Below, piece after piece: positions 1 to 9,289 of a stretch of 64,000 bases of DNA. Below the pieces are notes generated by a model. That model did not search any database, was not told where the DNA came from, and saw only the letters and a list, made by a program, of their open reading frames with translations. The number at the start of each line of letters is the position of its first letter. Positions within the stretch are counted from its first letter, which is position 1. A program made the translations under genes and the position numbers. This DNA is from CAZWFW01 sp964633445. GTDB lineage: Archaea; Undinarchaeota; CAZWFW01. The DNA lies in the NCBI GenBank assembly GCA_964633445.1, contig CAZWFW010000001.1, positions 6,373-70,372 of the forward strand. Reading direction: 5' to 3'.

Positions 1-1049
1 TAATAATTCGCTACAAAAACTTCTGCTGCTTTTGCAAAGCCTAAACCAACTGTAATACCAAGCAGACCTCCAGCACATCCTATAAATCCAGATTCTAGCA
101 AAAATATAAGAAATATGTGAATCTTCTTAGCACCTATAGCCTTCAATATACCTATCTCTCGTGTTCTTTCAGTTACTGCCATATACATGGTGTTCATAAT
201 CCCTGTTGCTCCCACGATTAATGATATCCCAGCAATTCCAACAACAACTGCCGTTATTATTGATAGAATGCTTCCTATCCTTTCAGACAATTCCTCTGTT
301 GTTAAAATCGTAAAATCCTCTCTTTTCCTATCCTTCTTCAAAACCTTTTCTATTTCTTTAGCAACGTCCTCGGGATCTCCCTTAGCTTTAACTAATATTA
401 AATTTGCCTCATCAGCTTTTAAAACTTCCTTCGCAGCATCATAAGGAATATAAATTGAATAATCATCAAATCTGCTACCTATTTTATTTAAAATCCCGAT
501 GACTTTAAAAGGAACACCATTAATAACTATTTTATCACCAACCTCAATTTCTTTGCCAAATTCATATTTAGCAACTCCATAACCAAGAACAGCCTCATAG
601 CTCTTGCTTTTTCTCAGATATTTTCCTTCTTCCAGGCTATAACCCTGTATGGTTTCCATAATTTCCTTCATTTTATCTACAGGCAAACCGTAAACAAAGG
701 TTACATCAGAGGTATCTTTATAAACAACGGTTGCTGTTTTGAATATCAAAGGAGCTGCTACTTCAACACCTTTAACTTTCTCTATGTCCTCTATTTCTTT
801 TTCTGAAAATCCTTTTCCAAAAAGCGCGGTTCCAAGCATGCTTTTCTGAGACTTTCCTGGCAGTACTGTTATTTTATCCTTCCCAAGTTTTTCAAACTCT
901 TCGCTTACGTACTTCTTCATACCAACGCTTATTGAAATCAAAGCCACAATTGCCGAAATTCCGATAATTACACCAAGAATTGTTAACCAACTTCTTAATT
1001 TTTGTCTTGTAAGGTTTCTTAGTGCTAGGATTGCTATATCCAAAAGCAT
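1..1049 (-). CDS. MacB/FtsX-like ABC transporter permease (partial, C-terminus off the window)
   Basis: About 349 residues are visible, starting at an ATG (1049-1047) that overlaps the stop of the upstream gene as TAATG, which suggests coupled translation. The start reads MLLDIAILALRNLTRQKLRS, followed by a first membrane helix (about residues 18-40), a long extracytoplasmic MacB-type core, and a second helix around residue 270. The sequence ERTREIGILKAIGAKK, typical of FtsX/MacB permeases, follows, and then a third helix that runs into the window edge. With the ATPase at 2571-3290 and the surface protein between them, it should form a MacB/LolCDE-like exporter or mechanotransmission complex. 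Substrate unknown. The last helix and C-terminus lie outside the window. Confidence 0.9.
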   Translation of the reverse strand, partial: MLLDIAILALRNLTRQKLRSWLTILGVIIGISAIVALISISVGMKKYVSEEFEKLGKDKITVLPGKSQKSMLGTALFGKGFSEKEIEDIEKVKGVEVAAPLIFKTATVVYKDTSDVTFVYGLPVDKMKEIMETIQGYSLEEGKYLRKSKSYEAVLGYGVAKYEFGKEIEVGDKIVINGVPFKVIGILNKIGSRFDDYSIYIPYDAAKEVLKADEANLILVKAKGDPEDVAKEIEKVLKKDRKREDFTILTTEELSERIGSILSIITAVVVGIAGISLIVGATGIMNTMYMAVTERTREIGILKAIGAKKIHIFLIFLLESGFIGCAGGLLGITVGLGFAKAAEVFVANY

Positions 1050-2512
1050 TATTTACTTTTTATAACTCTCTTTCCGAATTTTATCAAAATAATTGCTGAG
1101 ATCAAGATAATTCCTAAACCACTAAATTTAAGCAAAGGAATTTCTTCTTTTTCCTCCACAGAAAAGGAGATTTCCTTAGACATAACATTTTCTTTATTAA
1201 ATGCATCCTTGTAATAAACCTTAACATATAACTTTATCCTTTTACCTAAAGGCTCTATATTCAATTCTGCTGTTTCGTAATCGTTCTTATCGACATCTCC
1301 TACGAAATCAACACCTTTATTTATAACACAACCTTCGCATCTCTCCAATTCAATTAAAACACCAGTAGCTGTTGCATCTCCTCTATTTATGATTGTTAAT
1401 GTAACCTTCCCCTCCTCTGTGTCGAAACTATCCAAATTAATTTCTAGATGTGGAGTAGCTTCTATTTTAACAACACCTAGAAATGTTGAGTTAAAACTTC
1501 TTCCAGCATTATCAGCGAAGGTAATGTAAATTGGGAATGCATATTCCCCTGCATCTGCATTTTCAAAAGCTTTAACGGGGATTTCAATCTTCCTCTTTTC
1601 CCCTATCTCTAAGCTATTAACTTTCACAATCTTATCACCCATTATGAAGAACGGCAAGCCCCCTTCCTGAAGAGTTATAAAAATATTATCTATTTTTGTA
1701 TTTCCTTTGTTCTCTACGTATATTGTCAAATTAGTTAGGTTGCCTGGTGCTAAAGTTATTTCTGTTGTTTTTACTGATATTGAGGGAACTCTTGCATTAA
1801 CTTTTATTTGCAAGCTTTTGATATCAAAAAGTTGAGGATTGTCCCAAGTTTCATATTTAATGAGTAAAGGAATAGAAAATCTGCCAGGATAATCAGACTC
1901 AACTTTTATGCAAAATCTTTGACTTTTGTCAGGGGCAAGAGAAGCAAAAAAGAAGTTGTTATTGCCAATAACCTGAACGTAAGGTGTGGAGTTTACTACT
2001 ATCTCAATATTTCTTAAATCTATTTTCCCAACATTTTCGAGATATGCACAAACCTCTTTCCTTTCACCAGTAACTAGCTCTGTAGAACTTTGCTTAATCA
2101 TAAGAATGGGTCTATAGTTAATTGTTAAAGGATAGTACCAAATATCTTCATGATGCCCAGTGGTGTCGCTGTATTCAATTTTAATCTTTAACGGATATAT
2201 TCCAGCTTCGCAATCCTTTGCTTTTAAGTCTACAGGTATGCTTCTTATTTCGTTAGCGTACAAATCCCCTAGATTCATCCTTGCTTCATTTTCCCCATTT
2301 ACATACCAGCATGTTCCCCTCAAAGTCAACTCTACATTTGAAGATAGCTGCGTGCTTTTTAGTGAAAGTATCAGAGTCGCTGTTGTATTCGGCTCTATGT
2401 AGCTAGGTATTGTGTATGAGGATTGCATGTCAATAAAAACTGTAGAATAAGCTTTAGGTAGTAAGCATATTGCCAAGGTTAAACATAGTGCTAAGCCAAC
2501 AAGCTTTTTCAT
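1049..2512 (-). CDS. Membrane-anchored CARDB/COG1361-type surface protein of the ABC locus
   Basis: This 487-residue protein has an N-terminal signal peptide (KKLVGLALCLTLAICLLPKA), then several consecutive beta-sandwich units with the pattern of CARDB/NEW3 domains (for example LAPGNLTNLTIYVENKGNT and VTLTIINRGDATATGV). A single C-terminal helix (about residues 460-480) is followed by basic residues. This is the architecture of archaeal S-layer-like COG1361 proteins, which commonly sit next to MacB-type transporters. It lies between the ATPase and the permease and is likely their extracytoplasmic partner. Ligand unknown; the domain call rests on pattern, not on a search. Confidence 0.8.
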   Translation of the reverse strand: MKKLVGLALCLTLAICLLPKAYSTVFIDMQSSYTIPSYIEPNTTATLILSLKSTQLSSNVELTLRGTCWYVNGENEARMNLGDLYANEIRSIPVDLKAKDCEAGIYPLKIKIEYSDTTGHHEDIWYYPLTINYRPILMIKQSSTELVTGERKEVCAYLENVGKIDLRNIEIVVNSTPYVQVIGNNNFFFASLAPDKSQRFCIKVESDYPGRFSIPLLIKYETWDNPQLFDIKSLQIKVNARVPSISVKTTEITLAPGNLTNLTIYVENKGNTKIDNIFITLQEGGLPFFIMGDKIVKVNSLEIGEKRKIEIPVKAFENADAGEYAFPIYITFADNAGRSFNSTFLGVVKIEATPHLEINLDSFDTEEGKVTLTIINRGDATATGVLIELERCEGCVINKGVDFVGDVDKNDYETAELNIEPLGKRIKLYVKVYYKDAFNKENVMSKEISFSVEEKEEIPLLKFSGLGIILISAIILIKFGKRVIKSK

Positions 2513-2570
2513 GGTACGAAAGAAATTTTCATGTTTTATAAATATAAATCTTTGCTTTACGCTTTATCAA

Positions 2571-3290
2571 CTACTCACCTCTAATTATCTCCATAGCCTC
2601 ATTAATGTTAACATTATCTTTTATTATTTTTCCGTCTCTCATAACCGCAATTCTGTCTGCGTAGTTGGCTATCTGAGGATCATGAGTCACAACTACTACT
2701 GTCTTTCCCTCCTTATTTAATCTTTTAAATAAATCCATAATAATTTTTCCGCTTTTTGTATCTAAATTACCAGTAGGCTCGTCAGCAAGCACAACTTCAG
2801 GATCATTAGCCAATGCTCTTGCAATAGCAACTCTTTGCCTCTCACCCCCCGAGAGTTCCATAGGTTTGTGAGACTCTCTACCTTTTAACCCTACCTTCTC
2901 TAGCAATTCTCTTGCTTTCTTTATCCTCTCTTTCCTAGGGATATTTTTAAATATTGTTGGCAGTTCTACATTTTCCAGAGCTGAAAGAGTGGGAAGTAAA
3001 TAAAAAAACTGAAATACAAAACCAATGAAATTTAATCTTATGTCCGCAAGCTCATTTTCATCCAAACAATCAACTCTTCTATTTTTAATAAAGACCTTTC
3101 CTTCAGTCGGTTTATCCAAACAACCAGCTATATGAAGGAAAGTTGACTTCCCAGATCCACTAGGTCCCATTATCGCCAAAAATTCGCCCTTTTTAATTCT
3201 TATTGAAACACCTTTCAAGGCTTTAACTTTTATTTTACCTAAATCATATATTTTCCAAACGTTTTCCAATCTTATTACTGATGAACCCAT
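2571..3290 (-). CDS. MacB/LolD-type ABC transporter ATP-binding protein
   Basis: A 239-residue nucleotide-binding subunit. Walker A is GPSGSGKST (residues 42-50), the Q-loop region is [20 protein letters not shown], the ABC signature is [15 protein letters not shown], Walker B runs into [12 protein letters not shown], and the H-loop is VVVVTHDP. The EPTGNLD motif is characteristic of the MacB/LolD/FtsE group. The start overlaps the 3' end of the upstream DUF1512-like gene by 16 bases, so the genes from 5525 down to 1 look like one transcription unit. It should power the permease that begins at 1049. Confidence 0.95.
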   Translation of the reverse strand: MGSSVIRLENVWKIYDLGKIKVKALKGVSIRIKKGEFLAIMGPSGSGKSTFLHIAGCLDKPTEGKVFIKNRRVDCLDENELADIRLNFIGFVFQFFYLLPTLSALENVELPTIFKNIPRKERIKKARELLEKVGLKGRESHKPMELSGGERQRVAIARALANDPEVVLADEPTGNLDTKSGKIIMDLFKRLNKEGKTVVVVTHDPQIANYADRIAVMRDGKIIKDNVNINEAMEIIRGE

Positions 3291-4468
3291 CTTCTGAAAA
3301 TGAAAAACTTTTTCTTCTTCTTTTTCACTTCCTTCCTTCTCTTTACTTTTTCAATAACTTTGCTAGCATCTTTGTATGTATTACCTACACCAACGGAATT
3401 ACCAACCCCTATTAAAATTACGCTCCCCCCTTCACCAACCTCTCTAATTAATTCTAAAATCTTTTCTCTAGCGGGGTTTATAGATTTTACTATTTTCTTA
3501 TTCATGGGCTCAATAGCTTCAAAAGCATCCATCTTTACTGCAATGGCATCCAACTCTATATTTCTCTTGCTTGCAATCTCCTCGATAAATGCCTTGTGAT
3601 AAAAACCTAGACCACCTATAGCAACACCAACACCGCTAGCTACGCTACCAGTCTCTTCCCCCTCTAATTTACTAGCAGCATCTACGGTTATTATTTTCTT
3701 AATATTTTTATCTTTCTTCAGAATATCTCTAACAGCATCAGCTATCTCCCCAAGTCTCCCTCCAGGCCCTTTAGCTCTTATAACATAAACCTTTCTTCCT
3801 TCAACCTCCTCTTCGGAGCAAACTATATCCTTTGCTATATCTCTAGCTTCCTTAGATATAAAAGTGGTAACAATTAGAGGGCCTATGCTATCCCCAATAG
3901 GTTCATTTTCAAGAAAAGCCTTTGTGCATTTCAGTTCGGATTTAGCAACTTTCATTATTAATGGCATTATCATTTGTAGCTCGGCAAGAAAAAGGGGGTT
4001 GTTATGTTTCTTAAACATATATAGGTAGTGTTTAACAACCTTCTTTATGGAGTTTAAGCTCCAAACAGCTTTTAAAGCCATGGATATATTCATGATGTCT
4101 TCCTCACTGGCCTTGGCATTTCTCAGCAATCTTCTCGTTCCGTCTAGAAAACGATCTTCTGATTGGTCCAGTATATATTTTAATTTTTTTAATATTCCTG
4201 AAGGATCAAGATCTACGGGCTCTATAACAAAGAAATTGAGATAATCATCAAGAAACTTCTTAATGCTTTTCCTGCTTATACCAAATTTCCTAACTCTTGA
4301 GGATATCAAATTTCTACCCTTATTTACCATACCTTCAAGTTCAAGTAAGCTGTTCTCAACTCTGATTATCATCTGACGTATAAAAAGCCTTGGTAATACA
4401 AAAAGTAGCAACATGAAAAATACTAGTGATAATAACCAATCTTTCCAATCTGTTGGTATTAGCATCAT
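3275..4468 (-). CDS. DUF1512-like archaeal membrane-associated protein
   Basis: A 397-residue protein with one N-terminal helix ([19 protein letters not shown]), a helical middle part and a glycine-rich C-terminal half ([45 protein letters not shown]). The length and the glycine-rich motifs match what I recall of the archaea-only DUF1512 family (function unknown); this assignment is from memory. The start overlaps the stop of the methyltransferase gene by four bases (ATGA). The C-terminus is very basic ([16 protein letters not shown]). Nothing in the sequence identifies a reaction; glycine-rich loops could bind a nucleotide. Confidence 0.7.
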   Translation of the reverse strand: MMLIPTDWKDWLLSLVFFMLLLFVLPRLFIRQMIIRVENSLLELEGMVNKGRNLISSRVRKFGISRKSIKKFLDDYLNFFVIEPVDLDPSGILKKLKYILDQSEDRFLDGTRRLLRNAKASEEDIMNISMALKAVWSLNSIKKVVKHYLYMFKKHNNPLFLAELQMIMPLIMKVAKSELKCTKAFLENEPIGDSIGPLIVTTFISKEARDIAKDIVCSEEEVEGRKVYVIRAKGPGGRLGEIADAVRDILKKDKNIKKIITVDAASKLEGEETGSVASGVGVAIGGLGFYHKAFIEEIASKRNIELDAIAVKMDAFEAIEPMNKKIVKSINPAREKILELIREVGEGGSVILIGVGNSVGVGNTYKDASKVIEKVKRRKEVKKKKKKFFIFRRWVHQ

Positions 4469-5163
4469 TCTTCTTTAGCTTTTAATATTTTTAATAATTT
4501 TCTTAAAATTCCTAGCATAGTATTTACCTCCCTACCAGTAAGGTTTGCTCTGCCAATAATCCTCTTAAACATTATTATAGCTTTTCTTCTTTTCTCCTTA
4601 CTACTAGGAAATTCTACTATTTCTAAAAGTTCTTCAATATATTTAAATAAAACCTCCTTTTCTCTTTGGGAGGCAAGCCTAAATTCCCTTATTTTCAAGC
4701 TGGATAGCTCATAGAGGAAAATAGCAACGGCATGCGACAAATTTAATGTTGGATAATCTCTTGATGTTGGAATCGTTACCAAAATATCACACAGTTTTAT
4801 TTCCTCGTTTAGCAAACCAATATCTTCTCTTCCAAACACAATCGCCACTTCTCCTTTGAGCATTTCCTTTAAATCCTTCAGCTTAATATAACTTCTTAAA
4901 AAATTAGAATCGCTTTTTGGGATCTTCGCAGTAGTTCCAATAACGAAGTCAAATTCTTTTATTGCATCCTCAAACTTTCTAAAAATTTTAACATTGTTTA
5001 CCAGCTTATAAGCGTGCTTTGCAACTTTCTTTATTTTTTCATCCTCAAAACTAAATTGGGGGTTAACGACTATTATTTTCTTAAAACCAAAATTCATCAT
5101 AACCCTTAATATTGCTCCAAAATTCTCAGGGTTTTTTGGTTCAACAAGAATTACAGTTATCAT
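4465..5163 (-). CDS. TrmJ-like SpoU-family RNA 2'-O-methyltransferase
   Basis: The open frame extends further upstream, but I place the start at the ATG at 5163. This gives MITVILVEPKNPENFGAILR, the usual beginning of SPOUT methyltransferases, and overlaps the upstream stop as ATGA. The knot motifs are visible: NPENFGAILRVMMNFG (motif 1), IVFGREDIGLLNEEI (motif 2) and TIPTSRDYPTLNLSHAVAIF (motif 3). The C-terminal helical tail resembles TrmJ, which methylates the ribose at position 32 of tRNA in archaea and bacteria. The protein is 232 residues, a normal archaeal TrmJ size. The exact target nucleotide cannot be read from sequence. Confidence 0.88.
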   Translation of the reverse strand: MITVILVEPKNPENFGAILRVMMNFGFKKIIVVNPQFSFEDEKIKKVAKHAYKLVNNVKIFRKFEDAIKEFDFVIGTTAKIPKSDSNFLRSYIKLKDLKEMLKGEVAIVFGREDIGLLNEEIKLCDILVTIPTSRDYPTLNLSHAVAIFLYELSSLKIREFRLASQREKEVLFKYIEELLEIVEFPSSKEKRRKAIIMFKRIIGRANLTGREVNTMLGILRKLLKILKAKEE

Positions 5164-5525
5164 GCTATATGCGCTAAAAATAGGTATTTTACCGAAAGTA
5201 TCAGTATTATGTAATATAAAAATACTGCAACAAAGCTCTTTAACCAACTATCCAAACCTGCAAGGAAATTCAGCATTACTATCATAAGAATGATGGAGAT
5301 AAAGCTTCCAAAAACAATGCCAAATAATGGAAATGCTATGAATGATCCAAAAATTTCTACAAGAATAAAGGTTACTATACTGCCCAAAAAACTCCCACCT
5401 AAAAGTTTCACTATTATTCCTAAAACTATTGCGCTTACGATTATCACAAGAAGTCCTATAATGCTAATGTGAAGATTGGAAACTAAGATTTTTTCTATTA
5501 GTTGAATATAAGCAGATTCAAGCAT
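5160..5525 (-). CDS. Small polytopic membrane protein, unknown
   Basis: A 121-residue hydrophobic protein with about four predicted helices (IIGLLVIIVSAIVLGIIV; FLGSIVTFILVEIFGSFIAF; FGSFISIILMIVMLNFL; SFVAVFLYYIILILSVKYLF). No charged residues inside the helices suggest a transporter. It starts the minus-strand gene cluster and is coupled by ATGA to the TrmJ-like gene. The start lies only four bases from the tRNA-Ala gene. I do not recognise the family. Confidence 0.7.
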   Translation of the reverse strand: MLESAYIQLIEKILVSNLHISIIGLLVIIVSAIVLGIIVKLLGGSFLGSIVTFILVEIFGSFIAFPLFGIVFGSFISIILMIVMLNFLAGLDSWLKSFVAVFLYYIILILSVKYLFLAHIA

Positions 5526-5528
5526 TTA

Positions 5529-5600
5529 TGGACCCGCGGGGATTTGAACCCCGGGCCTCCTGCTTGCGAAGCAGGCGCTCTACCCCTGAGCTACGGGCCC
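5529..5600 (-). tRNA. tRNA-Ala (anticodon CGC)
   Basis: A full cloverleaf is readable on the minus strand: acceptor GGGCCCG pairs with CGGGTCC, the D arm is GCTC...GAGC, the anticodon stem is CCTGC/GCAGG with loop TTCGCAA, and the T arm contains GGTTCAAATCC. The anticodon CGC reads GCG. The acceptor carries G3:U70, the alanine identity pair, with discriminator A73. No intron, and no CCA in the DNA. Confidence 0.97.
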
Positions 5601-5733
5601 TAATGTTATGTTTTATTGTCTCTAGAATTTAAGTTTTAGGAAAGTATTTATCTAACAATCTAACATAAAAACATTTTCCATGCTAAATCCTTTTAATAAG
5701 TTAATAAAAAATTTAAATGAAAAAAAAGAAGTA

Positions 5734-5889
5734 TTAAACGATTATACCCTCTCTGCGATTCTTTTTATTGATCTCTCTGTTCATACGATGTAAACCTCTC
5801 CTTACTAGCCACCTTCTAAATTCTTCAAAAGCTTCCTTTTCATATTGCTCATCAATTTTTTCTAGAACTTCCTCGATTTCCATAATCAT
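5734..5889 (-). CDS. Small basic/acidic helical protein, 51 aa, unknown
   Basis: A 51-codon frame starts at the ATG at 5889 (MIMEIEEVLEKIDEQYEKE) and ends with TAA at 5734. GGTGATC lies four to ten bases before the ATG, a good archaeal ribosome-binding site, which supports translation. The protein is highly charged, with an acidic N-terminal half and an arginine/lysine-rich second half (FRRWLVRRGLHRMNREINKK), and is predicted mostly helical with no cysteines. It is divergent from hypF, with a 75-base spacer shared as promoter region. I do not recognise a family; a regulatory or RNA-binding role would be a guess. Confidence 0.6.
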   Translation of the reverse strand: MIMEIEEVLEKIDEQYEKEAFEEFRRWLVRRGLHRMNREINKKNRREGIIV

Positions 5890-5964
5890 TTTGATCACCC
5901 AAAAGATTAATTAGTTTTAATTAGTTAGCAGTATAGCGCTAGAGTATGTTGCCATTATTTCAAA

Positions 5965-8241
5965 ATGAAAAACCGCAAAAAAGCAGTCAAAATAATAATT
6001 AGGGGAGTTGTTCAAGGCATAGGTTTTAGACCCTTCATTTTCAGAATTGCCAACTCGCTTAATGTTAAAGGATATGTTAAAAATGTGAAGGGTGGTGTGG
6101 AAGTTTATGCTGAAGCCTCTCAAAAGATTTTAGATAGTTTTTTAAATGAAATAATGAGTAAAAAGCCACCTTTATGCAAAATTGATGAAATCGAAATTAA
6201 GAATGTGTCTCTCGCCAATTTCAAGTCTTTTACTATAGAAAAAAGTGGTTTTGAAGATGAACCAGAGATGGTAATCCCTCCTGATATTGCTATCTGCAAT
6301 GAATGTGTTAAGGAGCTACGCGATAAAGAAAATAGAAGATTTGGATATTTTTTCATAACATGCACTTCTTGTGGGCCAAGGTATACCATAATTGAGGATT
6401 TGCCTTTCGATAGAAAGAATACCACATTAAAATGTTTTAAATTATGTAAGGAATGTCTTAGGGAATACCTAGATCCCAAGAATAGGAGGTTTCATGCCCA
6501 GACAATTGCTTGCGGTAAATGCGGACCAAAGCTGTTTTTGAAAAGTAGCGGTAAGGTTTTGCGTAATAATGTTATTAAAAAAGTTGCAAAATTACTGAGT
6601 AATGAAGAAGTTGTTGCAATTAAGGGTTTAGGAGGGTATCATCTAGCTGTTAGGGCTGATAGCAATTTTGCGGTGCTAAATTTAAGGAAATCACTGAGAA
6701 GATCGCAAAAGCCTTTTGCTGTAATGTGTAAGGATGTTAAAACTGCAAAAACGTTTGCAGTAATTAACGAAAGTGAGAGAAGGTTGCTAGAATCTTGGCA
6801 GAGACCAATAGTTGTTTTGAGAAAAAGCAGTGATTATTGGTTAAGCAAATATGTAGCACCAGGACTTGATACAATAGGGGTTTTTCTGCCATATACAGCT
6901 TTACATTACCTCTTATTTGACCACATAGATTTTCCAATAATCCTAACATCTGCGAATTATCCTAACGAGCCTATTGCTAAAGACGAAAATGAAGTAGAGA
7001 CGTTTGGTTTTGTTGAGCATATTCTTTACTACAATAGAAGAATAGCTAACAGATGCGATGATTCAGTCGTTAGGATCGTTGCAAATGAAAAAGTCTTTTT
7101 GAGAAAAGCAAGAGGTTATGCACCCTGCACGATGAAGTTGATTGGTGTTGACAAGAAAATTCTAAGTTTGGGCGCGGAACTCAATGTAACCTTTTCAATT
7201 TATAAGTATGGCAAGTGTATAACCTCACCGCATATAGGAGACGTTGATAATGAAGCTTGCTTAACACATTTGAAGCAAACTTTGTTTAAATTTCTTAGAA
7301 TGTTAAAAGTCAAACCTGAGATAGTTGTCTGTGACTTACATCCAGGATATCTAACAAGCTCTTTGGCTGAGGATCTAGCAAGCAAATTTAAGGCAAAGTT
7401 AGTTAAAGTTCAGCATCACGAAGCGCATGCATTTTCATTAATGGCTGAAAAAGGGATTAATAATATTGTTTGCATTGTTTGCGACGGTTTAGGCTATGGT
7501 AATGATGGCAATATATGGGGTGGTGAGGTCTTTGCAATTAAGGGTAAAGAAGTTATAAGAGCTGGTAGGCTCGAGTACCAACCAATGCCTGGTGGAGAGC
7601 TTACAATAAAGTATCCTTTAAGGATGGCTGCAGGAATACTATTCAAAATTTTTGGGGATGATGCTAAGAGAATCTTAGCTAAATATGAAAACAAATTCAG
7701 ATATGGTAGAAAGGAAATCACCGCAATTTTAAATCAAGTTATAAATAAGATAAATACTCCTTATACAAGTAGCACTGGTAGAATTCTTGATGCGATTTCT
7801 GCATTGCTGGGCGTGTGTTATGAAAGAACTTATGAGGGGGAACCAGCAATGAAACTTGAAGCCATTGCTAAAGGAAGAGATTTGGGTTTTAACTTTAACA
7901 TTAAAAAAGAAGACAATGCCCATGTTTTAATAACATCTTCAATTATTGAGGAGGTTGCTAATACCATCAATCAAAAAAATGCAAAGGATGTAGCATTATC
8001 AGCTCATCTAGCATTAGCTAGAGGTTTATTTGAAATTGCTAGGAGAGTATGCAAAAAATATGATATTGATAAGATTGGTTTTACTGGAGGCGTCGCTTAC
8101 AACACTATAATATCTAGCGAGCTCAAAAGACTTTGCAATGAAGAAAATTTTGAGCTTTACTTACAAACAAAATATCCTTGTGGAGATGGGGGGATATCCT
8201 TAGGTCAAATTTATAGAACATTGTTCTTTAAGGAAATATAA
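5965..8241 (+). CDS. hypF: [NiFe]-hydrogenase maturation carbamoyltransferase HypF
   Basis: HypF makes the cyanide ligand of the NiFe site from carbamoyl phosphate together with HypE. All domains are present in 758 residues: an acylphosphatase domain (GVVQGIGFRPF near residues 13-23), two zinc-finger-like Cys clusters (C111/C114, C133/C136 and a second set around residues 160-185), a YrdC-like domain, and a Kae1-like domain with the metal-binding run HHEAHA (H484, H485, H488). The start ATG gives the expected short N-terminus. The hydrogenase itself and hypE are not in the window; hypC lies 54 kb away at 62537. The gene stands alone, followed by a MITE. Confidence 0.97.
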   Translation: MKNRKKAVKIIIRGVVQGIGFRPFIFRIANSLNVKGYVKNVKGGVEVYAEASQKILDSFLNEIMSKKPPLCKIDEIEIKNVSLANFKSFTIEKSGFEDEPEMVIPPDIAICNECVKELRDKENRRFGYFFITCTSCGPRYTIIEDLPFDRKNTTLKCFKLCKECLREYLDPKNRRFHAQTIACGKCGPKLFLKSSGKVLRNNVIKKVAKLLSNEEVVAIKGLGGYHLAVRADSNFAVLNLRKSLRRSQKPFAVMCKDVKTAKTFAVINESERRLLESWQRPIVVLRKSSDYWLSKYVAPGLDTIGVFLPYTALHYLLFDHIDFPIILTSANYPNEPIAKDENEVETFGFVEHILYYNRRIANRCDDSVVRIVANEKVFLRKARGYAPCTMKLIGVDKKILSLGAELNVTFSIYKYGKCITSPHIGDVDNEACLTHLKQTLFKFLRMLKVKPEIVVCDLHPGYLTSSLAEDLASKFKAKLVKVQHHEAHAFSLMAEKGINNIVCIVCDGLGYGNDGNIWGGEVFAIKGKEVIRAGRLEYQPMPGGELTIKYPLRMAAGILFKIFGDDAKRILAKYENKFRYGRKEITAILNQVINKINTPYTSSTGRILDAISALLGVCYERTYEGEPAMKLEAIAKGRDLGFNFNIKKEDNAHVLITSSIIEEVANTINQKNAKDVALSAHLALARGLFEIARRVCKKYDIDKIGFTGGVAYNTIISSELKRLCNEENFELYLQTKYPCGDGGISLGQIYRTLFFKEI

Positions 8242-8616
8242 TTCCTTTCACTCATCTTTGTGAATAAGCATATCTTCGATCGTTCTGTTCTTGATTCTTG
8301 AGAAATATTTCTTAGAATTGCTAACCCAAAATATAAAAACTTTTCCAAATTTTCTACTGTGTTGCATGATTCATGCAAAACGGTAGCATAAGCCCTTAAA
8401 ACTCTAAATAAGCATTATAATTGCTTCCTCAGAGCTCACATCAGAAAGAGCTCGCATACCTCAGATTGCCAAAAGAAGGAAGAGATAACGGTTTTTTTAA
8501 ATAATTGTGCAACACAGTACAAATTTTCAATCTGCGAAATAAGGATTATCAGCTAAAGATAGAAAAGAAACCGATAAAAACTATAATTTTTTAAAAATTT
8601 CAACAAAATATATACT
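8242..8616. other. Intergenic region after hypF, containing the MITE
   Basis: No convincing gene lies in these 375 bases. The centre is occupied by the 165-bp inverted-repeat element listed separately. The flanks are AT-rich; the last 40 bases before 8617 (TTTTTTAAAAATTT-like runs) could hold the promoter of the next gene. Confidence 0.6.
8355..8519. mobile_element. MITE-like element, 12-bp perfect inverted repeats, 9-bp target duplication
   Basis: The left end is TACTGTGTTGCA at 8355-8366; the right end at 8508-8519 is its exact reverse complement, and similarity continues imperfectly for a few bases. The 9-bp sequence CAAATTTTC occurs immediately outside both ends (8346-8354 and 8520-8528), as expected of a target-site duplication. 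The 165-bp interior has no open frame, so this is a non-autonomous element. The same terminal sequence recurs at 63941-63953. The CTGTGTTGCA end is loosely reminiscent of IS6-type termini, but that family usually makes 8-bp duplications, so the family is open. Confidence 0.8.
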
Positions 8617-9261
8617 ATGAAGAAAAACAAGTTTTCACCCTTCCTTTATTTCCTCCTCATTTCCGTATCCATAATTCTTTCCTTCGATCTCTTTGCTACC
8701 GTTTATGTCAAGGAGGAGGTTTATTCGATTCCTTCGCCTCTTTTTGGGCTTGAATTAGACCCAAATTGGAATGTTTCTAAGGAAAACGGTAAAATTATTT
8801 TTTCTGGAAGCGAAGTGGGGTTTGTAAGAATCTCGTTAGAAAGAGTGGGAGAGATAAAAATAAAGGAAGATCTGAAGAAACAAATTCTCCCAAGCGTAGT
8901 TGAGAAAATAGAAAAGGTCGAGTTTAGAATGAATATGGAAAAAGGTGGAGTGATCTTAAATTTAGAGGCTGTCGAGCACAAAGGTGGTTATAGAAGGTAT
9001 CTAGTAAATTTCTACCAAAATGGAGTAGATATTACAAAGAGAGAGAGTGAAAACGTTTTACTCCATGAAACCTTTCCTTTAAATTTGTCGTTCAACCGAT
9101 GGTATAAAGTCGAAGCTTGGACCGAAAACAAAACGATTTACTTAAAAGTAGATAACTTTACTCAAGTAAGCTTTTATGATCCAAACCCTTATCGAATTAA
9201 CAGTATAAGCTTTGAAACTTGGGAAGGCTCGAAGGCTAAAATATCAGAACATAAATATTGA
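8617..9261 (+). CDS. Membrane-anchored lectin-like (concanavalin-fold) protein
   Basis: A 214-residue protein with an N-terminal signal/anchor helix (FLYFLLISVSIILSFDLFA). The extracellular part follows the pattern of LamG or 3-keto-disaccharide hydrolase-type jelly rolls: EFRMNMEKGGVILNLEA, LNLSFNRWYKVEAWTENKTIYLKVDN and SISFETWEGSKAKI. A concanavalin-like fold normally ends with a last strand of the type N-I-x-V; here the frame stops right before it, and that strand (QNINIEV) is found in the overlapping next frame. The gene may therefore be the 5' part of a single frameshifted gene with the next one. Function unknown; carbohydrate binding is an inference from the fold. Confidence 0.65.
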   Translation: MKKNKFSPFLYFLLISVSIILSFDLFATVYVKEEVYSIPSPLFGLELDPNWNVSKENGKIIFSGSEVGFVRISLERVGEIKIKEDLKKQILPSVVEKIEKVEFRMNMEKGGVILNLEAVEHKGGYRRYLVNFYQNGVDITKRESENVLLHETFPLNLSFNRWYKVEAWTENKTIYLKVDNFTQVSFYDPNPYRINSISFETWEGSKAKISEHKY

Positions 9262-9289
9262 GGTGAAAAAGAAAGAATTTTTCAAGCTA

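Noticed and set aside
187..444. Plus-strand frame opposite the permease
   Set aside because: The minus strand encodes a clear MacB permease with all family motifs through this stretch.
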